The notes under the pieces were generated by a model that worked only from the letters and a program-made list of their open reading frames with translations, did not search any database and was not told where the DNA came from. Below, one piece after another: positions 43,247 through 54,321 of a stretch of DNA of 64,000 bases. Origin of the DNA: Syngnathus acus (lineage: Eukaryota; Chordata; Actinopteri; Syngnathiformes; Syngnathidae). The DNA is taken from NCBI RefSeq assembly GCF_901709675.1, contig NC_051100.1, forward strand, positions 12,816,286-12,880,285, in the 5' to 3' direction. The position numbers and the translations under genes were made by a program. Position 1 is the stretch's first letter. Each line of letters starts with the position of its first letter.

Positions 43247-43847
43247 CTGGGGAGCAAAGGCAATGGTTTCATGAGAACCCGACAACGGGAACAAGAAGCG
43301 ACAGCTGAGCTTGCCGAGCACAAGTGTCCCTTGAGAGAAACGTGTCCAACCTCAATTCATTGCCCCCCAAAACTATTTCTCGTCTCCAAATAATGTCCCT
43401 TGGTTTACCAATCGGTGGTGGATGGCCCTGTACATAATGAACTTGTTGCCGTGGGTAGGGCAGAAGAATACTGACTGAGTACATTTGGGAATAAATTGAG
43501 AGGAGAGGATTTCCTACGTCATATTTGTTTGCCGGTGCATCGAGAGATTTTTCTAATGTGGTCGGGAATCGCCGACATGCCGCTTTTGGGCCTCTGCCAG
43601 ATGCCCCACCCACCCAGTCATTGGGTGAACCAACACATCCTTTTCCCTAAAGAGGGCCTGAGGAATTCATTCATTTTCAAACTAATCAGAACGGCCCGGA
43701 ATTTAGCCAATGAAACACGAATACCCTCTTCATTTCTGACACAGTTTGGCGCGCCGTCTGTCCGATCCAAGACGACCATGACGTGTTGTCCGAGTTCTCG
43801 TGACCGACGTTTGAAACCAATTGCCATTTAACGGCATAGACCAACCA
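43247..43847. other. Stretch without a recognised gene
   Basis: Right-arm-only DNA beyond the first visible EML exon. It could be intron sequence of the EML fragment. No upstream EML exon was recognised and no other motif was seen. Confidence 0.5.
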
Positions 43848-44459
43848 CAGGGATGAGAACGGCAAATGAAAATAACCACTGAAAAGTAGCCGGGGTTCGG
43901 GGGCCGCATGCCCCACTGGGGGGGGGGGCAAAGGCCCCCCATTGCCCCCCCCCACTTGCCGCAGGGGGCCAGAGGCCGCATTTTTAAAGTCCTGATGTAT
44001 TTTCCAAAATTTAAGTGGACCTCAGTGTGCAGGGAGCTTAATTTAGTCCGATCGCGCAACCGCAGCGCGCCGGGCGCTCATTGTCGCATTGCTTTAAGAG
44101 CGTCTTTGTGTTCCGAGTTGTAAGATGACGCTGCTCTCAAGCCATGCCCATCTGAAGCAGTTCCTGATCCCGTTCGACTTGTCTATTTCCCTGGCACGAT
44201 CCTCATCTTTTTTCTCTAAAACTTTCGCCATGCTGGCTAAAACTTTTGCTAATTAGGCAAATGAGTAGGCAAATGATGTGACGAAAGTAGCGCCAAAATG
44301 CTGCCGAAAATAAGGCGGCTGTTGTCGCAATACTGATGCCAGCCGCCCTCCCCCCATATAAAACAATTTTCTCAACGGATCTACACGATTCACGAAAATG
44401 ATACTCCCGACCGTAAAAAACACAGAAATCCGCGGATCCGTGGAAAATTCTCATCTCTG
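43848..44459. mobile_element. Non-autonomous hAT-like element
   Basis: The ends are CAGGGATGAGAACG and TTCTCATCTCTG, the same family as 32031-33318. It has a C-rich interior at 43895-43980 and the terminal word ATCCGCGGATCCGTGG. The 8-bp flanks (accaacca and caaccaga) only partly agree. Confidence 0.7.
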
Positions 44460-44621
44460 CAACCAGAACAAAGTTTCATCCTTTTTGTGTTTTGCATGTC
44501 AGGATGACTGCAAACAAATCAGTTCTCAAGTTAAAACAATACTAAAGGACACAATCACATTGATGCTGTCTAAAAAAATTACGTTTAAAAAAATAATTTC
44601 ACGTGACTCCATTTTATGTAC

Positions 44622-45056
44622 CGTATTTTCACGACCAAAGGGCGCACCATACTAAAAGGCGCAGTCTCAGTTATGTGTGCCATTACTAGATTTAACACAC
44701 ACATAGGGCGCACCGCATCATAGGGCGCATGCATGCCATGATTTACGGTAAACAAAAAAATCGTCACGGGAGCAAGAAAGTGAGGTCGGTTGTACTTTAT
44801 TCTACTGTTTAACGATGTACTCTACTGTACTCACATTATTGTTGATTGATATTCATACGTAAATCTGTCCAAGTACTCATCTTCTGTATCCAAATTAAAC
44901 AGTTGGGCAAGTTCGCCATCTGACATGCCAATTTCCCTCGTCATTGTCACACTGCTCTTCGGCAATGATCCCGGCTTTCCAGGAAGCTTGAATTGCGCCT
45001 CGTAAGCTTTGTCTATGCCATTTTAGAAGGTCCTAATGCTGTTTTCTTTGCACAAA
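44622..45056. mobile_element. TIR element with possible pogo-like transposase tail
   Basis: A pair of ends (ACCGTATTTTCACGACC and CATGATTTACGGT) spans 44622-44758. The following 44800-45010 on the minus strand reads as a short acidic frame (SDGELAQLFNLDTEDEYLD). Such tails occur in pogo-like transposases, but this is weak. Confidence 0.35.
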
Positions 45057-45059
45057 CGA

Positions 45060-45540
45060 TTGTATTCGTTAATCAATGGCGGCAGATGTACGTACTCTAC
45101 GTGTTATGTGAAGTCCTCTGATTGGTTTACCGCCCCGATCTACGTAAAACGTAATTTCCTTCATCAGGTCTACATATTACGCCTGTTTATTATGTCTCTG
45201 TGGCGGAAACCACACAAAACAACTTTACAGACTTGCACAAACGGTAGAGTTTATTTATCAATGGCGACGGAAGTACGTACTTTGCACGGACGATAGTATT
45301 ATTTACCAATGGTGGCGGAGGTACGTATTCCTCTACGTGTCACGTCCAGTCCTCTGATTGGTCTACTGCCCTGAACTACGTAAAACGTAGTGTCCTCTGA
45401 TTGGTTCATCGGGTGCCTGTATATTAGGTCTCAGTGTGACTTCCGGCACACAAAACAATGGCGGCGAAGGTACGTACTCTTCTACGTGACACGACCAGTC
45501 CTCTGATTGTTTTTTTTTGTCCCAATCTACGTGGGAGAAG
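45060..45540 (+). repeat. Diverged tandem repeat with TCCTCTGATTGG motif
   Basis: Five to six loosely spaced units at about 80-110 bp. Each has AATGGCGGC, GTACGTACTC, TCTACGTG and CCTCTGATTGG. Right arm only. Confidence 0.75.
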
Positions 45541-45659
45541 CCACACAAACAATGGCGGCTTCAATCCACGAAAGTGAAAGAAAGCTGGACGAGTCGATCT
45601 TTGTCCTTTATGTAAACAACCGTCGCGCTGCTGACGCGCGACGTCAGCAGCGCGACGTC

Positions 45660-45960
45660 GCGCGTCACTCGTCCAGCTTTCTTTCACTTTCGTGGATTGA
45701 AGTCGGGCGCCGGCGCTCGGCCGGGTGGCTGTCCAGGGACGGTGGATGGGGCTCGGACAATGCTTTTACGCACGCCCGGTCCTACTCTACCGAGCTGTCT
45801 TTCAGCTCCGTGGATGGAAGTCGAGGGCCGGCGCTCAGCCGGGTGGCTGTCCGAGGACGGTGGATGGGCCTCGGTCATGGCTTTTACGCACGCCCGGTCT
45901 TATTCTATGGAGCTCTGTTTCACTTCCGTGGCTGGAAGTCCACGCCGCCACACGCCTGTA
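45660..45960 (+). repeat. 118-bp satellite array, about 2.5 units
   Basis: Same family as 9120-9560. It is in the same orientation although the arms are inverted, so it reached this site independently. The flanks to 46330 also match 9560-9880. Confidence 0.85.
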
Positions 45961-46334
45961 AGTTTGTTTTGTTAAATAAGGAGCCGTTTACCAAACCCAC
46001 GTCTTTCCTTGAACTTTGTTAACGCTACGATATGGTTATATAGTAGATCTGTGGAATAACGACGAGGCTGACGTCAGGGCGCACGCGCGGCGATGTTGAC
46101 AAAGGACGAGGAATTTGATCGATGGATTTAATGATTTAGAGTGCACAGATGGTTTGATAACATTATTGCTTGTATAATAGTTATTTGATATATAATTTAT
46201 ATATCGTTATATGGGCCTGTGGAATATTTTTAAGTGCAAGAGCCGTCAGCGGCGCGCACGCATTGTTGACAAAGGACGATTGATGGATTTAATGAATTGG
46301 AGTGACCCAGATGGTTTCGCGCTGCTGTCGTCAC

Positions 46335-46515
46335 TTGAAATTCAAATTACAGTAATCCCTTGCTACATTGCGGTTCGTTTATCGCGGTGTTTTTTTTCTT
46401 TTTTTTTTTTTTGAAATTTTTTGAAAAAAAAAGCACATATAAGTCGCTCCTGAGTATAAATCGCCCCCCCCACCCAAACTATGAAAAAAACCGCGACTTA
46501 TAGTCCGAAAATTAC
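46335..46515. mobile_element. TIR-family end (MITE-like)
   Basis: Contains GTAATCCCTTGCTACATTG, poly-T, ATAAGTCGC words and ends TAGTCCGAAAATTACGGTA. Confidence 0.7.
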
Positions 46516-46626
46516 GGTACATATGTTACGAACGAACACACACACACACACACACAGGGCAGTGACGCTACACACACACAGGGCTCTCCAATACACATCG
46601 AAACCAAATGGTCATCATCAACAACA

Positions 46627-46659
46627 CACAACAGCCTTAACCTCTCGGCCACCTCGTCT
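46627..46659 (-). pseudogene. tRNA-Ser 5' fragment, right copy
   Basis: Mirror of 11764-11796, truncated at the same position. Confidence 0.7.
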
Positions 46660-47094
46660 TGTGTTGAAATGTCCTGTTATGTACGTTGTGCCAAGATACT
46701 TTGGATGTGAAGATAATGAAAATTCGACGAGGTTGTGATATGTAATGATGAGTGGAGAGCACAATAGAGTAGCAACCCATCGCCTGAATATCTCAGCCAC
46801 CGCATCTCATGCATGAGTTGTATGGGCGACATGATATGGTATGTACGGCGTGGTATAAGCCGCAAGGTAATATGATACGATACTTTGCGAAGGAGAGGTA
46901 AGCCACAAAAGGAGCGACACTGTCAACAAAGAAAAACGTTTTTCAATGTTGTCCCACCCCAAAACGTTGGGATCATCGGATCTGCGCAGTTGGATAGTTC
47001 CACCAACATTTTAACATCAACATGGTCTGCCTGGGTGTCCTGGCTGAAGATCCGAAAGAAAAGACCCTAAACTTATTGTACGCTATTGCATATT

Positions 47095-47152
47095 GGTCAT
47101 GATCGTATAGCGTTGTGGCCGCAGCATCCCCGGAACGAATCTGGGTCATGGC
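47095..47152 (+). pseudogene. tRNA-His pseudogene, right copy
   Basis: Mirror of 11271-11327. GTTGTGGCCGCAGCA follows GATCGTATAGC directly, with the same deletion. Confidence 0.75.
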
Positions 47153-47478
47153 GTAATTAAATTACCTTGCTGAATTTGTCCGTTGTTCACTGTTGTCAAA
47201 CAGCCTTGTGTTCAAACAGCACAAGCTTCCAGACATTACGTTCACCTACGTTTAACGTAGGTGGACTAATTCATCTTGGCGAAACTCCCTCAGGCGTTCC
47301 CATCCTTTTTTAGGCCTGGCTGCCACGAGGCAGCGATAGACACACAATCATGACCCTGAAAGGATACGCGCAAACCGGCTATGATATTAATCAGAAGTCA
47401 TTAATCCCCGAAATGCAGTCCAGGTCCGTCATATTCGCCACCAATCGGAATGTAACGGAATCGCCAAACTCATGACGG

Positions 47479-47550
47479 GGCTCGTTGGTCTAGGGGAATG
47501 ATTCTCGCTTAGGGTGCGGGAGGTCCCGGGTTCAACTCCCGGACGAGCCC
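47479..47550 (+). tRNA. tRNA-Pro(AGG), intact
   Basis: A 72-nt gene, GGCTCGTTGGTCTAGGGG at the 5' end, anticodon AGG in CGCTTAGGGTGCG, a perfect T arm (CCCGGGTTCAACTCCCGG... with GTCCCGGG pairing) and GACGAGCCC at the 3' end. All four stems pair, with one G-T wobble. It is the best tRNA candidate in the window. Its left-arm counterpart is reduced to 17 bases. Confidence 0.95.
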
Positions 47551-47834
47551 TACACAGCTGTCTCCCGTTCTCTGCCATTTTCGACAGGCCAATGTCACAT
47601 GCCCATTATTTACTGGCTGAATTTGTGTGTCACGTGACGCAAATTTGGACATAGCGAAAGACTACCAAATGGAATGTAGCAGAGTCAGCATGGTTCCATC
47701 AAAAGTGAATGAATGAACCAAGTTTGCCCCCAGTGTCAAATCCGGTACCACAACATAGTTGCAACGCTAAATCGTTTTACTGTGTCAGGCACTTTGCAAA
47801 AGCACCAACAATGACAAGAAATAATTGAAAAAGC

Positions 47835-47907
47835 TGTTTCCACCCAGTCTCGAACTGGGGACCTTTCGCGTGTTAGGCGAACGTGATAACCACTACACTA
47901 TGGAAAC
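47835..47907 (-). tRNA. tRNA-Val(AAC), intact right copy
   Basis: A 73-nt gene starting GTTTCCATAGTGTAGTGG, anticodon AAC, ending CTGGGTGGAAACA. The acceptor, anticodon and T stems all pair. The left copy differs at base 1. Confidence 0.93.
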
Positions 47908-47924
47908 ATCTGCTTGAAACATGT

Positions 47925-48205
47925 GATTTGGCGCTCCCTGTGTGGAGTTTGCATGTTCTGTTGCCTGCATGGGTTTTCCCCGAGTTTTCCTCCCACATCA
48001 CAAAAACATGCTTGGTCAGCCGATTTACGTAGTAATCCAAATTGCCCATAGTGTGAGTGCAAGTGCGAATGGTTGTTTGTCTCCGCGAGCCCTGCGATTG
48101 GCTGCCAACCAGTTACAACTTGTCCCCTGCCTACTGCCCGATGACTGCTGGGATAGACTCCAGCACGCCCGCGACCCCCCGCGGTACAGATAATGGATGG
48201 AATGG
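47925..48205 (+). repeat. RTE-type LINE 3'-UTR-like repeat, right copy
   Basis: Mirror of 6781-7075, ending AGATAATGGATGGAATGG. Confidence 0.65.
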
Positions 48206-48864
48206 ATGGAACTGAATGGGGATTAGTTTAGGGCCTGAAGAGGGAGCAACAGCAATGTGTACATACTTTTATTAGTTTATACAAACATCTATACTTCATC
48301 ATATCAATCAATGTGTTAATAGGGTTAGAGTTAGTTTATATAATTTGTCCAAACATAGGTGCTCAATCAGAGCACAGACACAGCACACAGCTTTGTGACT
48401 TTCACTTACACATAGGCAGTGAGCACAGACACGGCACACAGACCTCAGTTAAGTTCCATGACACATAGTCACAAAACATTTAGTAAATTAGTGATGTGCA
48501 TTCCAGTTCATTAAGTGAACTGAATCTTTAGAATCAGTTCACTCAAAAGATTCGTTCAAATGAATCGTTCAACGAATCGTCCCCCCCGACCCACACATAC
48601 ACTGATGTTTTGTTTTTTTACTTCAATAACATACACGACTAAGCAATACACCTCACAATACACCAGACAAAAAACAATCGAGTAAACACACGGTAATGTC
48701 GACAACGGCAACGCACGCATTTTTCTCTATATTACAACATCCCGTGGTAACAACCCATGTACATCTAAGAATACAACTCCCCAATTTTTTTTTAATTACA
48801 TAAACATTTATATATAAAAATAATAATTGGCTCGGGTAATTCACACATTTCTTTCTATAATACA
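48206..48864. other. Intergenic mirror of 5875-6548
   Basis: No gene was seen. It contains the empty ccctaaac site of the left-arm MITE and an inverted-repeat patch with AACGAATCGTCC near 48550-48590. Confidence 0.6.
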
Positions 48865-48869
48865 ACACC

Positions 48870-49065
48870 TGTAATGTTTCTCTATACTATGAGAAATAAC
48901 TTGACAGGACGACCAGGTTTTAGGGAAGCAGTGAGTCAATCATGTATTGATGTTCGTTCTTTTTGCAGCAGTCTCGCACTAGCTACAACATGCCATCCGC
49001 CCGCCATACATCACCTCTGGCCCCACCCCCCAGTACGGGTAACCACACAGTCCAAATACATTACA
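48870..49065 (-). repeat. 3' LTR of the Gypsy element
   Basis: A 196-bp LTR at the 3' end of the minus-strand element, preceded by the polypurine tract at 49066-49076. Confidence 0.95.
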
Positions 49066-49372
49066 TCCCCCTTCTTAAGTTTTTTTTTTTCTTTGCAACA
49101 ACAAACAGAAAATATATATATTTTGTTTTCCGTAGCAAATTGTCTACAATAACAAATATACCCTCTATCAGATACAACATCCAAGAAAACAAAATAAACC
49201 ACCCAGCACTGTATACATAAAAACTTTCCAATAATCAACATTTCTGCTCCAAATTCAAACAAAATATTCTTCCGTAATCAAGCACAGGTATGCAGCAAAA
49301 TGAAACCAAACATGGAATAGTGCAATAGAACTTATCAACATCAAGTCCACTTTTTTCTTTTTGTAAATGACC

Positions 49373-52300
49373 TTACTCTCTAAACCGTATTGGAGTCTTG
49401 ACCAGTCTCCCTGATTTAGTACGGTACGGTTGCTTGGGAGAGCACACAGTGTCACTGTGTGACTGCGGAGCATGTGCTGAGGTTTCTAAGTGTGAATAGA
49501 CCTGATCAGCAGCACTTTGGTTAGAGTCCATATCCACATTCAATTCTCTCTCAGTTGTAGAAGATGGAAACACCCTCTCAGCAGTCTTCCTGAGATGTCT
49601 CCGGTTTCTTCTGAGCATCCTGCCCTCAGGTGTACGCACCACATAGGAGCGTTGTTGTTCGTGCCGCTTCAGAACTACAGCTGACTTCCAAGTGTTTCTA
49701 GACTGCATTCTCACATTTTCTCCAGCGTGTAGCTCCGGCAGATGCTTAGCATGACGATCATAGTAGCTTTTCTGTTTAGCTTGCTTTTCTTTCAGCTTGT
49801 TATGAACCTCGAGTGCACCTTCAGGAGTGAGTAGTGAGGTGGACGTTGGTAACTTTGTCTTCAACCGACGTCCCATCAGCATCTGAGCAGGCGACAGGCC
49901 CACACCTTCCAGTGGTGTATTCCTGTACTCCAGAAGTGCAATGTAAGGATCTCCAGACTTCTTGAGCATTCTCTTCACTGTCTGCACCGCTTTTTCTGCT
50001 TGTCCATTTGATTGAGCATAGTGTGGACTCGAGAAGACATGACTGAACTCCCAGCTTTCTGCAAAGCTCTTGAAATCAGCACTGGCATACTGAGGAGCAC
50101 CATCACTGACCAAAATATCTGGGATCCCGTGCCTAGCAAACATGGACTTCATTGCATTTATAGCACCCTTACTGGTGGTATCGGTCAACCTCATGATCTC
50201 TGGGAACTTTGAGAAGTAGTCAACACACAGCAAATATTCAGAGCCATTGCTGTGAAACATGTCTGAGCCAACCTTCTCCCATGGTCTAGTTGGCAGGGGG
50301 TGTGAGATCAGCGGCTCTTTTTGATTGCTATTCTTGTGCTCATTGCAGATAGCACACTGCGCTACAACTTGCTCAATTTGGGCAGACATGCCTGGCCAAT
50401 AAAGAACATCCCTTGCCCTTTCCTTACATTTGACCATGCCCAAATGTGACTCGTGTATCTTGTCAAGCATTTGTGCTCTCAACAGCTCTGGTACAATGAG
50501 TTTCTCTGATTTGAATAGCAGACCAGAAGCAAAACTGATCTCCTCTCTGAATGTCCAAAATGGTCGCACACTGTCAGACACAGCAGACCTGTCCTTTGGC
50601 CATCCTCTCATTGTTGTGTGTATTAGCTCCTGCAGTACTGGGTCTTGTGCAGTTGCATTTCTGAACATTTCCAGCTTCTCCTCTGATATAGGCAACTGCG
50701 GTGTGATCCTGTTCACTTGCAGGTCCTCCTCCAAAAGGTCCTCTTTCTGCTCACGTAGATAGGCACGGCTCAAGGCATCTGCAATGTGAAGCTCCTTTCC
50801 TGGCTTGTATGTTACTGCCATGTTGTATTTTTGGAGCCGCATCATCATTCTTTGCAGCCTCATGGGAGCCTGATGCAGTGGCTTCTTGAAGATGCTTTCC
50901 AGTGGTTTGTGGTCGCTCTCGACCTGGACCTCTCTGCCATAAATATATTGATGGAATTTCTCACATCCGTACACTATGGCTAGTAGCTCTTTTTCGATCT
51001 GAGCGTATCTGCGTTGACAATCTGTAAGCGCTCTTGATCCGTATGCCACGGGTTGTCCATCTTGTAGTATTACAGCCCCGATGCCTTCAGAGCTTGCATC
51101 CACAGACAGCGTCACAGCCTTGTTGACGTCATAATATTTCAGAGTAGGAGCTTCCGTGATCAGCTGCTTTAATTTTTCAAAACTCTGTTGCTGAGGCTCC
51201 TCCCAGTGCCATTCTGTCTCTCCCTGCAACAGCTGCCTTAGGGGTGCAGAGACATCAGACAGATTGGGAATGAATTTCGCTAGGTATTGAATCATCCCCA
51301 TGAATCTCATTAATGCTTGTTTGTCATCAGGCAGGGGTATCCGAACAATGGCGCGTATTTTCTCTTCATCAGGCTTTAACCCATCTGCACTGAGTGTATG
51401 ACCAATGTACTTGACCTCCTTCATCCTGAACTTGCACTTGCTCTTATTGAATCTGAGGTTATTTTCATCTGCTCTCTGTAGCAGCTTTGTCAGTCTCTGG
51501 TCATGCTGATCTAGTGTGTCTCCCCAGACCAACAGATCATCAATGATGTTCACCACACCCTCTAACCCCTCAATCATCTGGGCCACAGCTCTCTGGAACA
51601 CCTCGCTCGCTGATGATATGCCAAAGGGAAGCCTCTTGAATCGGTATCTCCCGATGGGTGTGTTAAACGTGCACAGCTTAGAGCTTTCTTCGTCTAGTTT
51701 TATCTGATAAAATCCCTGGTTTGCATCCAACACAGAGAAGTACTTAGCGTTTGGCATGCGTGACACCACTTCTTCCACAGTGAGAAGTGGATAATGCTCT
51801 CTTCTTATTGCCCTGTTCAGATCTTTGGGATCCATACAAATCCTGATCTTCTTAGGAGTGACCACTGTCACCATGCTATTCACCCACTGTGTAGGCTCAG
51901 ATTGTTTTGTGATCACACCCAACCGCTCCATTTTGCGAAGCTGTTCAATGACTCTGTCCCTTAGAGCAACAGGGATTCTTCTTGGTGCATGTATTACTGG
52001 CTTTACTTCAGGGTCTAGTTTTATGCTGTGCTCACCTGGTAAGCATCCAAGTCCAGAAAATAGATGCTCATAGTCTTTCTGCATTTTCTGCACTTCATCT
52101 TCCATGCTATACAGCCTCTTCACCATTTTTAGTTTGGTGCTTGATTCTCTTCCTAGTATTGCTGGAGCATCTTTCTCAATGATTTCAAATTCAATCTTGT
52201 GCTTTTGACCTTTGTACAGACATGTGACTGACGTCTTGCCTAAGGGCTCCATCTTGTGGCCTGAATACGCCACCAACTTGCAGCTGGATGCATGCAGCTT

Positions 52301-53305
52301 ATTGTTGAGATTCAACTTGTGAAACGTTTTTGCCGACATCACATTACAGTCAGCTCCTGTGTCAATACGAAATGAGATTTTCTTTTTGTTTATTAACAGC
52401 TCTTCAGACCATCTGTCTTGGTCACATTTGGCGTTTTCAACCGCATCAATGCTTCTCATCTCTATAGTTCCAACAAACATTTCCTCTTCCTCACTGCTGT
52501 CACCTTCCTGTGTCTGTCCCACAGCATGCATTTTCTTATTTTTAGGTTGTCTGTTTGCACGGCACATCTTTGCAAAATGATTTGTCCTGTCACATTTTCG
52601 GCATGTTTGTCCATACGCTGGGCACTTTTTTCGCTCATGCTTGTAACCACATCGGTCACAGTCAAATTTCCTTTCACTGGCCATCGCGCTGTCTTTTGTG
52701 CTGCTAACTCCTTTTTTGTATGCTTTTGCTGTGCTGACTTTGTGCACTTCAACTTCATCATGTAAAGCTTTCATTTGCGTCGAGGTTATCTCACTGGCAC
52801 GGCATACATCGAGTGCTTTTGTTAACGTAAGATCCGCCTCCCTGAGCAATCGAGCTCTTAGTTGATCATCACGTATCCCACAGACAATTCTGTCACGTAT
52901 CAGTGAATTGCACAGGTTGCCAAATTCACAGTCTTTAGCTTTATTTTTCAGGTCTGTGACATAGGCATCTATTGTTTCTGAGGGACCTTGTGCACGGGAG
53001 AAAAAAACATGCCTTATGTAGGTCAGGTTCTTCCTGGGCTCACAGTAATTCTTGAATTTGGTTTTCAACACAGCAATCTTGTTCCTCTCGTCTTCCGTGA
53101 AAACAAACGTGTTACTCACTTTTATTGCTTCTTCTCCCGCAACATGCAGGAAAGTGGCACATTGCACCGTCTCCGACTTTTCTTCTACTCCACTGGCAAC
53201 CGCGAAAAGTTCATAACGTTGCAGCCACGTTCTCCAGTTCTCGGCAAGATTTCCTTCCAGACTCAAACTCGGCGGTGGTTTGAATTGCGCCATACTACAG
53301 CTCAA
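49373..53305 (-). CDS. Gag-Pol polyprotein of the Gypsy element
   Basis: A 1310-residue uninterrupted frame with gag and pol fused. Order: gag (1-210), two zinc knuckles (CX2CX3HX4C and CX2CX4HX4C, residues 216-248), aspartic protease (DTGA at 315-318), reverse transcriptase (about 440-640, with KRLPFGISSASEVFQ and IDDLLVWG at 588-595), RNase H (about 710-830, SVDASSEGIGAV, ending in DALSRA), and integrase (HHCC finger ending CAICNEHK, SDMFHSNG, SDGAPQYAS, NGQAEKAVQT for the D-D-E triad). The RT-RNase H-INT order is diagnostic for Ty3/Gypsy. No envelope gene follows. The first ATG (53305) lies 18 bp inside the 5' LTR boundary; MSCSMAQFKP has a second Met at residue 5. All catalytic residues are intact. 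Confidence 0.97.
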   Translation of the reverse strand: MSCSMAQFKPPPSLSLEGNLAENWRTWLQRYELFAVASGVEEKSETVQCATFLHVAGEEAIKVSNTFVFTEDERNKIAVLKTKFKNYCEPRKNLTYIRHVFFSRAQGPSETIDAYVTDLKNKAKDCEFGNLCNSLIRDRIVCGIRDDQLRARLLREADLTLTKALDVCRASEITSTQMKALHDEVEVHKVSTAKAYKKGVSSTKDSAMASERKFDCDRCGYKHERKKCPAYGQTCRKCDRTNHFAKMCRANRQPKNKKMHAVGQTQEGDSSEEEEMFVGTIEMRSIDAVENAKCDQDRWSEELLINKKKISFRIDTGADCNVMSAKTFHKLNLNNKLHASSCKLVAYSGHKMEPLGKTSVTCLYKGQKHKIEFEIIEKDAPAILGRESSTKLKMVKRLYSMEDEVQKMQKDYEHLFSGLGCLPGEHSIKLDPEVKPVIHAPRRIPVALRDRVIEQLRKMERLGVITKQSEPTQWVNSMVTVVTPKKIRICMDPKDLNRAIRREHYPLLTVEEVVSRMPNAKYFSVLDANQGFYQIKLDEESSKLCTFNTPIGRYRFKRLPFGISSASEVFQRAVAQMIEGLEGVVNIIDDLLVWGDTLDQHDQRLTKLLQRADENNLRFNKSKCKFRMKEVKYIGHTLSADGLKPDEEKIRAIVRIPLPDDKQALMRFMGMIQYLAKFIPNLSDVSAPLRQLLQGETEWHWEEPQQQSFEKLKQLITEAPTLKYYDVNKAVTLSVDASSEGIGAVILQDGQPVAYGSRALTDCQRRYAQIEKELLAIVYGCEKFHQYIYGREVQVESDHKPLESIFKKPLHQAPMRLQRMMMRLQKYNMAVTYKPGKELHIADALSRAYLREQKEDLLEEDLQVNRITPQLPISEEKLEMFRNATAQDPVLQELIHTTMRGWPKDRSAVSDSVRPFWTFREEISFASGLLFKSEKLIVPELLRAQMLDKIHESHLGMVKCKERARDVLYWPGMSAQIEQVVAQCAICNEHKNSNQKEPLISHPLPTRPWEKVGSDMFHSNGSEYLLCVDYFSKFPEIMRLTDTTSKGAINAMKSMFARHGIPDILVSDGAPQYASADFKSFAESWEFSHVFSSPHYAQSNGQAEKAVQTVKRMLKKSGDPYIALLEYRNTPLEGVGLSPAQMLMGRRLKTKLPTSTSLLTPEGALEVHNKLKEKQAKQKSYYDRHAKHLPELHAGENVRMQSRNTWKSAVVLKRHEQQRSYVVRTPEGRMLRRNRRHLRKTAERVFPSSTTERELNVDMDSNQSAADQVYSHLETSAHAPQSHSDTVCSPKQPYRTKSGRLVKTPIRFRE

Positions 53306-53323
53306 GTTTATCTTCTGACACCA

Positions 53324-53519
53324 TGTAATGTTTCTCTATACTATGAGAAATAACTTGACAGGACGACCAGGTTTTAGGGAAGCAGTGAGTCAATCATGTA
53401 TTGATGTTCGTTCTTTTTGCAGCAGTCTCGCACTAGCTACAACATGCCATCCGCCCGCCATACATCACCTCTGGCCCCACCCCCCAGTACGGGTAACCAC
53501 ACAGTCCAAATACATTACA
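53324..53519 (-). repeat. 5' LTR of the Gypsy element
   Basis: Same length and, by eye, the same sequence as 48870-49065. Confidence 0.95.
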
Positions 53520-54154
53520 ACACCTACACACTGATCCGTTGGCAACAGTCTCTCACTCGGTCGTGAACGGTGTTAGTTGCGTCACTGACTTTTTCGTGAA
53601 CGGGAATTTAGGTCACTGACTCGTAAAGTCCCGCCTCCATCTGTCGCTGGCTGCTGATTGGTCGTTCGCGAAGATTCACGAGTGAGTGAAGACAGCATTG
53701 CTGCTATCGCAGCCGACACACGTTGTGCCGACACTGATGTTTTAATTTTGTATTTGTTGGCTTGTAGTTGATGGTGTTATGATACCAAAGATGTTTGTGT
53801 TTGAATAAAAGGTTGAATGGGGAAAAAAAACGTTATGCCGAAATTTGTTATTTTGGGGGACACCAACTCATATAACAACGTAAAACACATATACATATTG
53901 TCATATAAAGCAGGTAACCAAATGTCAGGTTTTTATGTTTTAATGGGCAAAAATAAAAACAAGGAATAAAACACCAGACAAGTTTTAACATAAATGTTTA
54001 TTAAAATGATGATGAAATTGAGGTCCATGATGAAATTGAAATTGAGGTTCTATTCCCCAATGTTCAATTCCCCGACGCGGTGTGTATTTCTTTGTGTTAG
54101 GAAATTGCTTTTGTTGCACAGTTTTGAAGAACAAATCAAAAGGATCATAATACT

Positions 54155-54227
54155 TGTTTCCACCCGGTTTCAAACCAGGGACCTTTGATGTGTGAGGCAA
54201 ATGTGATATCCACTACACCATGGAAAC
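54155..54227 (-). tRNA. tRNA-Val(CAC)-like gene, right copy
   Basis: Mirror of 5192-5264. The T stem (CCTGG with CCGGG) pairs, but the anticodon stem has CACATCAAA in place of CACGCGAAA. The D arm reads GTGGATATC. Probably degenerate. Confidence 0.55.
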
Positions 54228-54321
54228 TGCGCTGATACATATGGCCTTTTGTAGAGCCTGGCAAAAGTATACAAAAGTGCGAATGGTTTTCACCCAGTCT
54301 CAAATGAGGTACCCTTCAGCG

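Larger units (their letters stand above)
48870..53519 (-). mobile_element. Complete Ty3/Gypsy LTR retrotransposon
   Basis: Two 196-bp LTRs (48870-49065 and 53324-53519) appear identical base for base. They start TG and end CA. Exact 5-bp target duplications acacc lie at 48865-48869 and 53520-53524. Next to the 5' LTR the minus strand reads TGGTGTCAGAAGATAA, a primer-binding site starting TGG as expected. Before the 3' LTR it reads AAGAAGGGGGA, a polypurine tract. One long frame fills most of the interior. The left arm has the empty site near 5871-5880. It is a young and probably recently active insertion. Confidence 0.97.

Noticed and set aside
43269-43613. Possible further EML exon upstream of 43246
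   Set aside because: The frame has no match to EML motifs and no clear splice sites; I could not support it.
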